From: Kitasatospora purpeofusca
GTDB lineage: Bacteria > Actinomycetota > Actinomycetes > Streptomycetales > Streptomycetaceae
NCBI RefSeq assembly: GCF_000718025.1
Contig: NZ_JODS01000030.1
Location: 1-64,000, forward strand
Length of the DNA stretch: 64,000 nt
Direction of reading: 5' to 3'
A program made the translations under genes and the position numbers. Below are positions 8,559-17,509 of this stretch, in pieces. Numbering within the stretch: position 1 is the first letter of the stretch; every line of letters starts with the position of its first letter. The notes below the pieces were generated by a model. It made no database searches. It was given only the letters and a program-made list of their open reading frames with translations, and was not told where the DNA came from.

Positions 8559-9872
8559 GTGACGGCACGGGACGGTCAGGGCCGGTCGGCCGCGAGCAGC
8601 TGGAGCCGACGCGGTGTACTCGCCGGGCTGGTCGGTGCCCCGGTACTGCTGCTGGCGGCCTGCAACGACACCAAGAGCGCGGACAACGGCGCGGGCACCG
8701 GAACGACGGGCGCCGGCGGTTCCGACGGCTCCGGCGGCACCGGTTCCGGAAGCGGACAGCCGACGGCGAGCGCCACCAGCACCCCGTCCCCGAAGACCTC
8801 GGTCGCGGTGATCACCGTCACCCCGGCCGACGGCACCACGGCGGCCGGCTTCAGCGACCCGGTCCGGGTCGCCGTCGCCGGCGGCACCCTCACCTCGGTC
8901 AAGGTCGCCGACTCCACCGGCAAGGCGCTGGCCGGCGCGCTGTCCGACGACGGCACCGTCTGGACCTCCGCCGCCTCCCCGGCCAGCGGCACCAAGTACA
9001 CCGTGACCGCCGCCGCCGTCGACAAGGACAAGCTGGAGGCCGACGCCAACGCGGTCTTCACCACCGCGACGCCGGCCAACACCTTCGTGGGCTACTTCAC
9101 CCCCGAGGACGGCTCGGTGGTCGGCGTCGGCATGCCGGTCTCGATCAACTTCAGCAAGCCGGTCACCGACCGCAAGGCCGTCCAGCAGGCCATCACCGTG
9201 GTGGCCGAGCCGGGCGTCGAGATCGTCGGGCACTGGTTCTCCAGCACCCGCCTCGACTTCCGCCCGCAGCAGTACTGGGCCAAGGGCACCAAGGTGACCG
9301 TCAAGCTCCGGCTCAAGGACGTCCAGGGCGCCAAGGGCGTCTACGGCACCCAGTCCAAGGACGTCCGCTTCACCGTCGGCCGGGCCCAGACCAGCGTCGC
9401 CGACCTCGCCACCAAGAAGCTCACCGTCACCACCGACGGCCAGGTCAGCGCCGTCTACGCGATCTCCGGCGGCTCGCCCGAGTTCCGCACCTGGGGCGGC
9501 AAGATGGTGATCACCGAGCAGTACCAGCAGACCCGGATGAACTCGCAGACCGTCGGCCTCGGCAGCGAGTACGACATCCCGGACGTGCCGCACGCCCAGC
9601 GACTCTCCACCTCCGGCACCTTCATCCACGGCAACTACTGGTCCCCCGCGTCGACCTTCGGCAGCCAGAACACCAGCCACGGCTGCGTCGGCCTGCGCGA
9701 CGTCAAGGGCGGCGAGGACGCCAACGCGGACGGCTACAAGTTCTTCAAGAGCTCGATGATCGGCGACGTGGTCGAGGTCACCAACTCCGGGGACAAGACC
9801 GTCGTCCCGTCCAACGGCCTCAACGGCTGGAACATGGCCTGGGCCGACTGGAAGGCCGGCAGCGCGGTCTGA
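8559..9872 (+). CDS. L,D-transpeptidase lipoprotein (Ig-like plus YkuD)
   Basis: 437 aa. The GTG at 8559 is favoured because GGGAG lies about 8 nt upstream; a GTG at 8550 is also in frame. The signal peptide ends in the lipobox LLAAC and carries an Arg pair (WSRRGVLAGLV), so Tat-dependent export followed by lipid modification is plausible. A Ser/Thr/Gly-rich linker precedes two Ig-like domains (about residues 85-290) and a C-terminal YkuD domain with the catalytic block TSHGCVGLRD (C376). This is the layout of mycobacterial LdtMt2-type enzymes, which make 3-3 crosslinks in peptidoglycan and resist most beta-lactams. It acts outside the membrane. Confidence 0.92.
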   Translation: MTARDGQGRSAASSWSRRGVLAGLVGAPVLLLAACNDTKSADNGAGTGTTGAGGSDGSGGTGSGSGQPTASATSTPSPKTSVAVITVTPADGTTAAGFSDPVRVAVAGGTLTSVKVADSTGKALAGALSDDGTVWTSAASPASGTKYTVTAAAVDKDKLEADANAVFTTATPANTFVGYFTPEDGSVVGVGMPVSINFSKPVTDRKAVQQAITVVAEPGVEIVGHWFSSTRLDFRPQQYWAKGTKVTVKLRLKDVQGAKGVYGTQSKDVRFTVGRAQTSVADLATKKLTVTTDGQVSAVYAISGGSPEFRTWGGKMVITEQYQQTRMNSQTVGLGSEYDIPDVPHAQRLSTSGTFIHGNYWSPASTFGSQNTSHGCVGLRDVKGGEDANADGYKFFKSSMIGDVVEVTNSGDKTVVPSNGLNGWNMAWADWKAGSAV

Positions 9873-9969
9873 CGCCCCCGAGGCCCGCGGGGGCCGCGGG
9901 AGGTCGCACCGCGCGAATTCCCGGTCGCGAGGACAGAACCCCACCCGCCCCCCGAGGAGTCAGGGGGGT

Positions 9970-10530
9970 GTGAAACGCGAGCAGAGGGAGCGCCTGGACG
10001 CCGAGTTCAGCGCGTTCGTGGTCGGCATCGGGCCACGGCTGATCAGGCTGGCCGAGCTGCTGACCGGTGATCCGCACCGGGCCGGTGACATCGTGCAGTC
10101 GGCGCTGGAACGCGCCTACCTGCACTGGCCCAGGATCACCGCGAACGCGGACGACCCGGCCGCCTACGTGCGCCGGATCGTCGTCAACCAGCACCGCGAC
10201 TGGTGGCGGCGGCCGCGCAACCGCGAGCTGCCCACCGACCACGCCCCCGACCGGCCGGTGCCGGCGGACTTCGCCGAGCAGCAGGCCCAGCGGGCCCTGC
10301 TGCGCCAGGCGCTGGCCGCCCTCACCCGGCGCGAGCGGGCGGTCGTGGTCCTGCGGTACTACGGGGACCTGAGTGAGGCCGAGACCGCTGCCGAACTGGG
10401 CATCGCGCCCGGGACGGTCAAGTCCACGCTGCACCGGGCGCTGTCGAAGCTGCGCGCACGGCCCGAGCTCGCCGACCGCACCGGCGGTCCGGCGGGCCAC
10501 GACCCGAGCGACATCGAGGTGGCGGTATGA
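9970..10530 (+). CDS. RNA polymerase sigma factor, SigE-type ECF family
   Basis: 186 aa. Region 2 lies at about residues 15-80 (LTGDPHRAGDIVQSALERAY, then the RIVVNQHRDWWRR segment). Region 4 lies at about 105-165 (LTRRERAVVVLRYYGDLSEA, with the helix-turn-helix GIAPGTVKSTLHRALSKLR). The GTG at 9970 follows GAGGAG. Its stop overlaps the next start in ATGA, so it is translationally coupled to the membrane protein that follows. That arrangement is typical of a sigma factor with its own membrane-bound regulator. The stimulus is unknown. Confidence 0.92.
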   Translation: MKREQRERLDAEFSAFVVGIGPRLIRLAELLTGDPHRAGDIVQSALERAYLHWPRITANADDPAAYVRRIVVNQHRDWWRRPRNRELPTDHAPDRPVPADFAEQQAQRALLRQALAALTRRERAVVVLRYYGDLSEAETAAELGIAPGTVKSTLHRALSKLRARPELADRTGGPAGHDPSDIEVAV

Positions 10531-11348
10531 ACGGCGGCACGGAATTCGAGGACCGGCTCGGCGAGCTGCTGACCAGGGAGGACACCGCCTGGGGGGCGGG
10601 GCGACCCGACCCGGCGGCGGTCATCGCCGGGGCGCGGCGCCGGCGGGCCCGGCGGCGGGTCGGCACCGGGGCCGCCGCGCTGGCGGTCGCCCTGGTCTGC
10701 GGGGGGACGGCGCTGACCCTCGGCGACCCCCGGCCGGCCGGCGGCGCGGCGGGCGCGGCGGGGGCGGCGGTCACGACGACGGCCGCGGTGCTGCCCGGCG
10801 CGGCCCCCGCGTCGGCGGTGCCGGTCGCCACGGGGGCGGGGGCGCAGCCGGACTCGCCGGTCCGGCTGGTGGAGCCCGGCAAGCAGCTCACGATCGCCGA
10901 CGGCTACCGGATGAGCGTCACCGCGACGCAGTCCTGCGTCGAGAAGTGGGAGCAGGCCACCGGCACGTGGGAGCAGCCGTTCGGCTGCCGCGACGCCACC
11001 AGCGACAACCTCGACCACAGCCGGCCCACCATCGGCGCGCAGAGCCTCGGGGACGGCGAGCGGACCGTGGTGACCGGCCTGTACCTGGGCCCGACGCCGG
11101 CCCGGATCCTGGTCGAGCTCAACGGAGTCCAGGTGGTCGCCGACCTGGTCGCCACCACGGAGATGAACGGCTGGACCGCCTACTACGCGGTGGTTCCGGG
11201 CGCCGCCCGCTCCTCCTCGGGGCCGAACGGGCCCGACGCCTCCCCCTCCGTCGCGGCCTGGGCCGCCGACGGGACGCGGCTCGCGGACCTGATCGCCCCG
11301 CGCCGGTCCGACCCTTGGGCCGCCGCGGGCGCACCGGCCGCGGGCTGA
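10527..11348 (+). CDS. Single-pass membrane protein, probable sigma-factor partner
   Basis: 273 aa, starting inside the stop of the sigma gene (ATGA). Residues 1-45 are cytoplasmic and end in an Arg-rich stop (ARRRRARRRVG). One transmembrane helix follows (about 48-68), then an Ala/Gly-rich linker and an extracytoplasmic domain with two cysteines (TQSCVEKWE and FGCRDATS) that could form a disulfide. No zinc-binding anti-sigma motif (HxxxCxxC) is present, so an anti-sigma role is inferred from coupling and topology only. Confidence 0.8.
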   Translation: MNGGTEFEDRLGELLTREDTAWGAGRPDPAAVIAGARRRRARRRVGTGAAALAVALVCGGTALTLGDPRPAGGAAGAAGAAVTTTAAVLPGAAPASAVPVATGAGAQPDSPVRLVEPGKQLTIADGYRMSVTATQSCVEKWEQATGTWEQPFGCRDATSDNLDHSRPTIGAQSLGDGERTVVTGLYLGPTPARILVELNGVQVVADLVATTEMNGWTAYYAVVPGAARSSSGPNGPDASPSVAAWAADGTRLADLIAPRRSDPWAAAGAPAAG

Positions 11349-11476
11349 CGGCTGACGGCCGGGAGCGGACGGCGGACGGCGGGCTGCGGACTGCGGACGG
11401 AGCCGACGGACCCGCGGTCGAACGCGAGGGCCGAAAACCGCCGGACTCCCGGGGGCGGCGGCGGGAGGGTGGGGGC

Positions 11477-11992
11477 ATGACGACCACCACTCCTCCCGCT
11501 CCGCCCGCCCCGTCCGTCCTGACCGTCCGGGCCATCGACCGGGCCGTGCACCGCTCCCTGCTGGTGCGCGACGACGCCGGCCGCCCGCCGGTCCGCTCGG
11601 TCGACGAGACCGGCGGCGCCCCGCTGCGCTGCTGCCTGGCCCGGGCCGGGGCCGGGGAGCGGATCGCCCTGCTGAGCTACGCGCCGCTGCGGCGCTGGGC
11701 CGCCGAGACCGGGGCCGAGCCCGGCCCGTACGAGGAACTCGGCCCGGTGTTCGTGCACGACGGCCCGTGCGAGGGCCCGGCGACCGGGGAGGGCTGGCCG
11801 GAGGGCTTCCACGGCGGGCAGCGGGTGCTGCGCGCCTACGACCGGCGCGGGCACATCCTCGGCGGCGTCGTGGTGCAACCGGAGGCCGCCGAGGCGGGCG
11901 CGGCGGTACTGCTGGCCGACCCGGAGGTGGCCGTGGTGCACGTCCGGGCGGTGGAGTTCGGGTGCTTCATGCACGAGGTCCGGCGGGGTTGA
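11477..11992 (+). CDS. DUF1203 family protein
   Basis: 171 aa from the ATG at 11477, preceded by GGGAGG. The family pattern is clear: CCLARAGAGERIALLSYAPL, then ELGPVFVHDGPC and a C-terminal HEVRRG. DUF1203 proteins are soluble and of unknown function. The region between 11349 and 11476 is GC-rich spacer with tandem GACGGC-like elements. Confidence 0.82.
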   Translation: MTTTTPPAPPAPSVLTVRAIDRAVHRSLLVRDDAGRPPVRSVDETGGAPLRCCLARAGAGERIALLSYAPLRRWAAETGAEPGPYEELGPVFVHDGPCEGPATGEGWPEGFHGGQRVLRAYDRRGHILGGVVVQPEAAEAGAAVLLADPEVAVVHVRAVEFGCFMHEVRRG

Positions 11993-12025
11993 CCGCGCAC
12001 GTGCGGGGGGCCGCCGACCGGGGGC

Positions 12026-12394
12026 TCACGAGCGCTTGGCGTAGTCCCCGTAGCCCTGCCAGTCCAGGACGACCGCCGGCTCGTCGCCGACCACCCAGGC
12101 GTCGTGGCCGGGCGGGCAGACCATGAAGTCGCCGGGGCCGAACTCGCTCTCCTCGCCGTCGTCCATGACGATCTTCAGCCGCCCCGAGATCATGTAGCCG
12201 ACGTGCGCGGCCTGGCAGCTGTCCGTCTTCGCGATCGGCTTGACGTGCCGGGACCACTGCCAGCCGGGCCGGAACACCGCCCGCCCGACGCCCCCGGCGT
12301 CCAGGTGGACCAGGCGCAGCTCGCCGGTGTCCGCCTCGAACGGGCGGACCTCCTCGGGATCGGTGTCGAAGTTCCTGCGGATGAGAACGGCCAT
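12026..12394 (-). CDS. Cupin-fold protein
   Basis: 122 aa, a single small beta-barrel. The second cupin motif is recognisable in GPGDFMVCPPGHDAWVVG; the first is degenerate (around AHVGYMISGRLKIVMDDGEE), with only part of the metal-binding His set. Such proteins can be isomerases, dioxygenases or sensors, and the motif does not say which. The ATG at 12394 has GAGGAG 6 nt upstream. A hairpin terminator (12421-12466) separates it from msrA on the same strand, so it has its own promoter. Confidence 0.85.
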   Translation of the reverse strand: MAVLIRRNFDTDPEEVRPFEADTGELRLVHLDAGGVGRAVFRPGWQWSRHVKPIAKTDSCQAAHVGYMISGRLKIVMDDGEESEFGPGDFMVCPPGHDAWVVGDEPAVVLDWQGYGDYAKRS

Positions 12395-12420
12395 GGGGTG
12401 CTCCTCGGGTCTCCAAGGGA

Positions 12421-12466
12421 CAGGAGCGGCCGCGCCACCGGGGCGGGTGGTGCGGCCGCCCTCCTG
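12421..12466 (-). terminator. Terminator between msrA and the cupin gene
   Basis: A stem of CAGGAG plus CGGCCGCGCCACC pairs, with one G-T pair and a 2-nt bulge, with 12446-12466. It follows the msrA stop on the minus strand. Confidence 0.7.
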
Positions 12467-12514
12467 GTCCCTCCAGTCTGCGCCCGCCGGGCGCGGGGCG
12501 GAACCCCCGGCGGC

Positions 12515-13186
12515 TCAGCCCTGGGCGCCCGTCCTGGCCACGCCGATCGGGCAGCTGGCGCCGGTGCCGCCCAGACCGCAGTAGCCGTTCGGGTTCTTGG
12601 CGTCCGACAGGTACTGCTGGTGGTACGGCTCGGCCGGGAAGAACGGGCCGGCCGGGGCGATCTCGGTGGTGATCGGGCCGAGGCCGAGCGCCGTCAGCGC
12701 CGGCTGGAAGGCGTCCCGGGTCGCGGTCGCGCTGGCCGCCTGGGCGGGGGAGTGGGTGTAGACCGCGGAGCGGTACTGGGTGCCCACGTCGTTGCCCTGG
12801 CGGTTGCCCTGGGTCGGGTCGTGCGCCTCCCAGAAGGTCTTCAGCAGCCGCTCGTAGGAGATCACCGCCGGGTCGAAGACCACCCGCACCGCCTCGGTGT
12901 GCCCGGTCAGGCCGCTGCACACCTCCTCGTACGTCGGGTTCGGGGTGTGGCCGCCCTGGTAGCCGACCAGCGTCGTCCAGACGCCGGGCAGCCGCCAGAA
13001 CGTCCGCTCGGCGCCCCAGAAGCAGCCGAGACCGAAGTCCGCGACCTCGAACCCGTCGGGATACGGGCCGGTCAGCGGGTGGCCGAGGACGGTGTGCGGC
13101 TCGGCCGGCGTGAAGTCGGGGGCCGCCCGGCCGGGCAGAGCCTGGTCGGCGGGGACGAGCGAGGTCTTGTGGCGATTGAACAGCAC
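12515..13186 (-). CDS. msrA: Peptide methionine sulfoxide reductase MsrA
   Basis: 223 aa. It reduces methionine-S-sulfoxide in proteins. The catalytic cysteine is C55 in [15 protein letters not shown] and the C-terminal cysteines in [15 protein letters not shown] match the recycling cysteines of the family. The GTG at 13186 is preferred because GGAG lies 6 nt upstream; a TTG at 13198 is also open but overlaps that ribosome site. The gene is read away from the cystathionine gamma-enzyme. Methionine repair beside sulfur-amino-acid genes is a sensible grouping. Confidence 0.92.
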   Translation of the reverse strand: MLFNRHKTSLVPADQALPGRAAPDFTPAEPHTVLGHPLTGPYPDGFEVADFGLGCFWGAERTFWRLPGVWTTLVGYQGGHTPNPTYEEVCSGLTGHTEAVRVVFDPAVISYERLLKTFWEAHDPTQGNRQGNDVGTQYRSAVYTHSPAQAASATATRDAFQPALTALGLGPITTEIAPAGPFFPAEPYHQQYLSDAKNPNGYCGLGGTGASCPIGVARTGAQG

Positions 13187-13316
13187 GGCCTGCTCCAACG
13201 GTTCGACAGGGGTTGCGGACGTTCCAACGCCGTCGCCCGCCCGGTGATTCCGGACAGTCCCCGGCGGCCGGGAGCCTTCCGGACGCCTTCCGGGCGGCGG
13301 CCCGGCGTTCGCCGAC

Positions 13317-13322
13317 TACGCT
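13317..13322 (+). promoter_or_regulatory. -10 hexamer of a leaderless transcript
   Basis: TACGCT, then 6 nt (CGGAGC), then the ATG at 13329. Part of the recurring leaderless pattern of this window. Confidence 0.6.
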
Positions 13323-13328
13323 CGGAGC

Positions 13329-14486
13329 ATGACCGAGCACCAGCTTCCCCAGGGCTTCGAGACCCTCGCCATCCACGCGGGTCAGGAAGCAGACCCCCAG
13401 ACCGGGGCCGTCGTCACGCCGATCTACCAGGTGTCCACCTACAAGCAGGACGGGGTGGGCGGCCTGCGGGGCGGCTACGAGTACAGCCGCAGCGCCAACC
13501 CGACCCGCACCGCGCTGGAGGAGTGCCTCGCGGCGCTGGAGGGCGGCTCCCGCGGCCTCGCCTTCGCCTCCGGCCTGGCGGCCGAGGACACGCTCCTGCG
13601 CACGATCCTCAAGCCGGGCGACCACATCGTGATCCCCAACGACGCCTACGGCGGCACCTTCCGGCTCTTCGCCAAGGTGCTGACCCGCTGGGGCGTCGAG
13701 TTCTCCGTGGCCAACACCCAGGACCTGTCCACGGTCCGCGAGGCCCTGCGCCCCAACACCCGCGCGGTCTGGGTGGAGACCCCGTCCAACCCGCTGCTGG
13801 GCATCACCGACCTGGCCGCGCTGGCCGAGATCGCGCACGGCGCCGGCGCGCTGCTGGTCGTCGACAACACCTTCGCCAGCCCGTACCTGCAGCAGCCGAT
13901 CGCGCTGGGCGCCGACGTGGTCGTGCACTCGACCACCAAGTACATGGGCGGCCACTCCGACGTGGTCGGCGGCGCCCTGGTGATCGCCGAGGCCGGGCTG
14001 GCCGAGGAGGTCGCCTACCACCAGAACGCGATGGGCGCGGTCTCCGGCCCGTTCGACGCCTGGCTGGTGCTGCGCGGCATCAAGACCCTGGGCGTCCGGA
14101 TGGACCGGCACAGCTCGAACGCCGAGAAGGTCGCCGAGCTGCTGGCCGGCCACCCCAAGGTCAGCCAGGTGCTGTACCCGGGCCTGCCCGAGCACCCCGG
14201 CCACGACATCGCCGCCAAGCAGATGAAGGCCTTCGGCGGCATGGTGTCGTTCCGGGTGAACGGCGGCGAGGAGGCGGCGGTCGAGGTCTGCAACCGGGCC
14301 GAGCTGTTCACCCTCGGCGAGTCGCTGGGCGGCGTGGAGTCGCTGATCGAGCACCCGGGCCGGATGACCCACGCCTCGGTGGCCGGTTCGGCGCTGGAGG
14401 TCCCGGCCGACCTGGTGCGGGTCTCCGTCGGCATCGAGTCGATCGACGACCTGCTGGCCGACCTCCAGCAGGCGCTGGGCAAGTAG
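13329..14486 (+). CDS. metB: Cystathionine gamma-synthase/lyase
   Basis: 385 aa, a PLP enzyme of the Cys/Met metabolism family. The internal aldimine lysine is K204 in HSTTKYMGGHSDV. Other family blocks are YEYSRSANPTR, ASGLAAEDTLLRTILKPGDH and TPSNPLLGITDL. Members make cystathionine from an O-acyl-homoserine or cleave it to cysteine; sequence does not separate the two reliably in actinomycetes. With cbs at 6140 the lyase direction would complete reverse transsulfuration. Transcription is probably leaderless. Confidence 0.92.
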   Translation: MTEHQLPQGFETLAIHAGQEADPQTGAVVTPIYQVSTYKQDGVGGLRGGYEYSRSANPTRTALEECLAALEGGSRGLAFASGLAAEDTLLRTILKPGDHIVIPNDAYGGTFRLFAKVLTRWGVEFSVANTQDLSTVREALRPNTRAVWVETPSNPLLGITDLAALAEIAHGAGALLVVDNTFASPYLQQPIALGADVVVHSTTKYMGGHSDVVGGALVIAEAGLAEEVAYHQNAMGAVSGPFDAWLVLRGIKTLGVRMDRHSSNAEKVAELLAGHPKVSQVLYPGLPEHPGHDIAAKQMKAFGGMVSFRVNGGEEAAVEVCNRAELFTLGESLGGVESLIEHPGRMTHASVAGSALEVPADLVRVSVGIESIDDLLADLQQALGK

Positions 14487-14499
14487 CGCCCTCCGCTTC

Positions 14500-14979
14500 T
14501 CAGGCGCCCTGCCGGCCCGCCGAGTACGACTCCATCGAGTGGTTGAAGCGGGCCAGCAGGGCGCAGAACACCTGCTGCTCCTCGGGCGGCCAGTCGGCGA
14601 CCAGCTGACGCGTCAACTCCGTCCGCCCCGCCCGGACTTCGGCCAGCCGATCGGCGCCGAGCGGGGTCAGGGCGAGCCGGACGGCACGCCGGTCGGCCGG
14701 GTCCTGCACCCGGCCGACCAGGCCGGCCGCGACCAGCGGGGCGACCTGCCGGGTGACGGTGGAGGAGTCCACCCCCAGCGCGTCGGCCAGGGCCTTGACG
14801 TTGGCGGGGCCGAGGCGCTCCAGCCGCTCCAGCAGCAGGTAGGCGGCCCGGACCAGGGCGGCCACTCCGTCGGATCCGCGGACCTGTTCCATTCTGCGGG
14901 CGAACACCGCCAGCTGGTACTGGAGTTGCGTGTGCACGGGGTCGGTGAGGTCGGAGGCCAGGGGCGAGGTCGTCGTCAT
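14500..14979 (-). CDS. MarR-family transcriptional regulator
   Basis: 159 aa. The winged helix-turn-helix spans about residues 50-110: NVKALADALGVDSSTVTRQV is the DNA-reading unit, then the wing VQDPADRRAVRLALT with the conserved Asp-Arg. Helical N- and C-termini form the dimer interface. It is convergent with metB (13 bp between stops) and divergent from ilvA, with 122 bp of shared promoter DNA. It may control itself and possibly ilvA; I see no clear dyad there. The ligand is unknown. Confidence 0.9.
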   Translation of the reverse strand: MTTTSPLASDLTDPVHTQLQYQLAVFARRMEQVRGSDGVAALVRAAYLLLERLERLGPANVKALADALGVDSSTVTRQVAPLVAAGLVGRVQDPADRRAVRLALTPLGADRLAEVRAGRTELTRQLVADWPPEEQQVFCALLARFNHSMESYSAGRQGA

Positions 14980-15089
14980 CGCGGCTCACGATCATCATGC
15001 GGTGAGAGAGGCTCAGAAGCAGCAGCGTACGCGGGCCGGGCGGGCCCGGGAACAGGGCCGACGTCCCCGGGCGGGGCACCGGAGGCACC

Positions 15090-15095
15090 TAGGCT
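15090..15095 (+). promoter_or_regulatory. -10 hexamer of a leaderless ilvA transcript
   Basis: TAGGCT followed by 6 nt (GCTGTC) and the ATG at 15102. Confidence 0.65.
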
Positions 15096-15101
15096 GCTGT
15101 C

Positions 15102-16313
15102 ATGCACAGCTGGCCGATCACCCTCGACGATGTCCGCGGCGCCCAGAAGATGCTCGCCGGGGTGGCCCGGACGACGCCGATGGAGGGCAGCCGCCACCTC
15201 TCCGCGCTGGTCGGCGCTCCGGTCCACCTGAAGTGCGAGAACCTCCAGCGCACCGGCTCGTTCAAACTGCGCGGGGCGTACGTCCGGATCGCGGGCCTCT
15301 CGCCGGTGCAGCGGGCGGGCGGCGTGGTGGCGGCCAGCGCCGGCAACCACGCCCAGGGGGTGGCGCTGGCGGCCTCGCTGCTCGGGGTGCGCTCCACCGT
15401 CTTCATGCCGCTGGCCGCGCCGCTGCCCAAGGTCGCGGCGACCCGGGAGTACGGCGCCGAGGTGCGGCTGCACGGGACGACCGTGGACGAGGCGCTGCAG
15501 GCCGCCCAGCGGTACGCGGAGGCGAGCGGGTCGGTGTTCATCCACCCGTTCGACCACCGGGACATCGTGATCGGGCAGGCCACGGTCGGGCTGGAGATCC
15601 TGGAGCAGTGCCCCGAGGTGCGGACCGTGCTGGTCGGGGTGGGCGGCGGCGGACTGCTGGCCGGGATCGCGGCGGCGGTCAAACCGCTGCGGCCGGACGT
15701 CCGGGTGGTGGGGGTGCAGGCGGCGGGCGCCGCCGCCTACCCGCCCTCGCTGGCGGCGGGGCGTCCGGTGTCGCTGGAGCGGTTCGCCACCATGGCCGAC
15801 GGGATCATGGTGGGACGGCCCGGGGACGTGCCGTTCGAGCTCGTCAACACCTTGGCGGACGGGGTCCGCACGGTGTCGGAGGACTCGCTGTCCCGGGCCC
15901 TGCTGCTCGGCCTCGAGCGGTTGAAGCTGGTGGTGGAGCCGGCCGGGGCGGCGCCGATCGCGGCGCTGCTGGAGCAGCCGGACTCCTTCGAGGGGCCGGT
16001 GGTGGCGGTGCTCTCCGGCGGCAACATCGATCCGCAGCTGATGCAGCGGGTGCTGCGGCACGGCCTGGCGGCCGCCGGCCGGTACCTCTCGCTGCGGGTG
16101 CGGCTGGCGGACCGCCCGGGCGCGCTGGCGGGGCTGCTCGCGGTGCTGACCCGGGTCGACGCCAATGTGCTGGACGTGGCGCACGTGCGGGTCGATCCCC
16201 GGCTGGGGCTGACCGAGGTGGAGGTGGACCTGCACCTGGAGACCAAGGGGCCGGAGCACTGCGCGGCGGTGCTCGGCGAGCTGCGGGACGCGGGGTTCGT
16301 GGTCTCCGCGTAG
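15102..16313 (+). CDS. ilvA: Threonine ammonia-lyase with ACT domain
   Basis: 403 aa. It deaminates threonine to 2-oxobutanoate, the entry to isoleucine synthesis or to threonine catabolism. The PLP lysine is K55 in TGSFKLRGAY. ASAGNHAQGVA and the glycine loop VGVGGGGLLAGIA bind the cofactor. A single C-terminal ACT-like domain begins near residue 330 (LSLRVRLADRPGALAGLLAV). That single-domain form is shorter than the two-ACT biosynthetic E. coli enzyme and resembles the catabolic type found in actinomycetes. The start is leaderless. Confidence 0.92.
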   Translation: MHSWPITLDDVRGAQKMLAGVARTTPMEGSRHLSALVGAPVHLKCENLQRTGSFKLRGAYVRIAGLSPVQRAGGVVAASAGNHAQGVALAASLLGVRSTVFMPLAAPLPKVAATREYGAEVRLHGTTVDEALQAAQRYAEASGSVFIHPFDHRDIVIGQATVGLEILEQCPEVRTVLVGVGGGGLLAGIAAAVKPLRPDVRVVGVQAAGAAAYPPSLAAGRPVSLERFATMADGIMVGRPGDVPFELVNTLADGVRTVSEDSLSRALLLGLERLKLVVEPAGAAPIAALLEQPDSFEGPVVAVLSGGNIDPQLMQRVLRHGLAAAGRYLSLRVRLADRPGALAGLLAVLTRVDANVLDVAHVRVDPRLGLTEVEVDLHLETKGPEHCAAVLGELRDAGFVVSA

Positions 16314-16482
16314 GGATCGCCGAACGGGGAGTACGGGGACCGCGCAGGGGCCTCTGCACGGGGCCGGGGGGCTCCGGAGTCGCTGGCCCACCGGGAATGG
16401 GGGCAGAGTGGGACAGACCACATGTTGTCCCGCGCAGTCGTCCCCGCCCTTCCGTCCCTCCCCGAGGAGATGAGGCAGGCCC

Positions 16483-17508
16483 ATGGCGCCAGCCATCCAA
16501 GCCGAGAACCTGGTGAAGACCTTCGGCGACGTACGAGCCCTGGACGGCGTCAGCCTCGACGTCCCCGAGGGCACGGTGCTCGGGCTGCTCGGCCCGAACG
16601 GCGCCGGCAAGACCACCACCGTGCGCGTCCTCACCACCCTGCTCCAGCCCGACTCCGGCCGTGCCACGGTGGCCGGCGTCGACGTCCTCAAGCACCCGAA
16701 CCGGGTCCGCAGCCTGATCGGCCTCTCCGGCCAGTACGCCGCGGTCGACGAGTACCTCACCGGCTTCGAGAACCTCCAGATGGTCGGCGAGCTCTACCAG
16801 ATGCCGGTCCGCGCGGCGAAGGCCAGGGCGCTCGAACTGCTGGAGTGGTTCAACCTCACCGAGGCCAAGGACCGCATCGCCAAGACCTACTCCGGCGGTA
16901 TGCGCCGGCGCCTCGACCTGGCCGCCGCCCTGGTGGTCCGGCCGCCGGTGATGTTCCTGGACGAGCCCACCACCGGTCTCGACCCCCGCAACCGGCTCGC
17001 CCTGTGGGAGGTCATCGAGACCCTCGTCGAGCAGGGCACCACGTTGCTGCTCACCACCCAGTACCTGGAGGAGGCCGACCGCCTCGCCCACGACATCGCC
17101 GTGGTCGACCACGGCCGGGTGATCGCCCGCGGCACCGCCGACCAGCTCAAGGCGCAGATCGGCGGCGAGCGGATCGAGGTCGTGGTGCACCGGGCCGACC
17201 TGGTCGCCGAGGCGGTGGCCGCGCTGTCCGGCTACGCGCTGGGCGAGCCGGCGCTGGAGAAGAACACCCGCCGGATCACCGTCCCGGTCAGCGGCGGCGC
17301 CCGGGTGCTCGCGGACGTGATCCGCGAGCTGGACGCCCGTTCGATCGAGATCGACGACATCGGCCTGCGCCGGCCGACCCTGGACGACGTCTTCCTCTCG
17401 CTCACCGGCCACCACACCGAGGCCGACCAGGAGGAGGGCGGCGGCAAGGGCCGCTCCGGCGATTCCGGCACGGACGAGCGGGCCGTCCCGGCCGGGAAGG
17501 AGCGGTGA
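16483..17508 (+). CDS. DrrA-type ABC transporter ATP-binding protein
   Basis: 341 aa. Walker A is GLLGPNGAGKTTTVR, the signature is TYSGGMRRRLDLA, Walker B is PPVMFLDEPTTGLDP, and the H-loop follows in LLTTQYLEEAD. The C-terminal part (about 225-320) is the DUF4162-like extension of daunorubicin-resistance DrrA ATPases. It powers the permease encoded one nucleotide downstream. Members of this family export drugs, lipids or polyketides. The ATG at 16483 has an AGGCAGG-type ribosome site. Confidence 0.92.
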   Translation: MAPAIQAENLVKTFGDVRALDGVSLDVPEGTVLGLLGPNGAGKTTTVRVLTTLLQPDSGRATVAGVDVLKHPNRVRSLIGLSGQYAAVDEYLTGFENLQMVGELYQMPVRAAKARALELLEWFNLTEAKDRIAKTYSGGMRRRLDLAAALVVRPPVMFLDEPTTGLDPRNRLALWEVIETLVEQGTTLLLTTQYLEEADRLAHDIAVVDHGRVIARGTADQLKAQIGGERIEVVVHRADLVAEAVAALSGYALGEPALEKNTRRITVPVSGGARVLADVIRELDARSIEIDDIGLRRPTLDDVFLSLTGHHTEADQEEGGGKGRSGDSGTDERAVPAGKER

Positions 17509-17509
17509 C

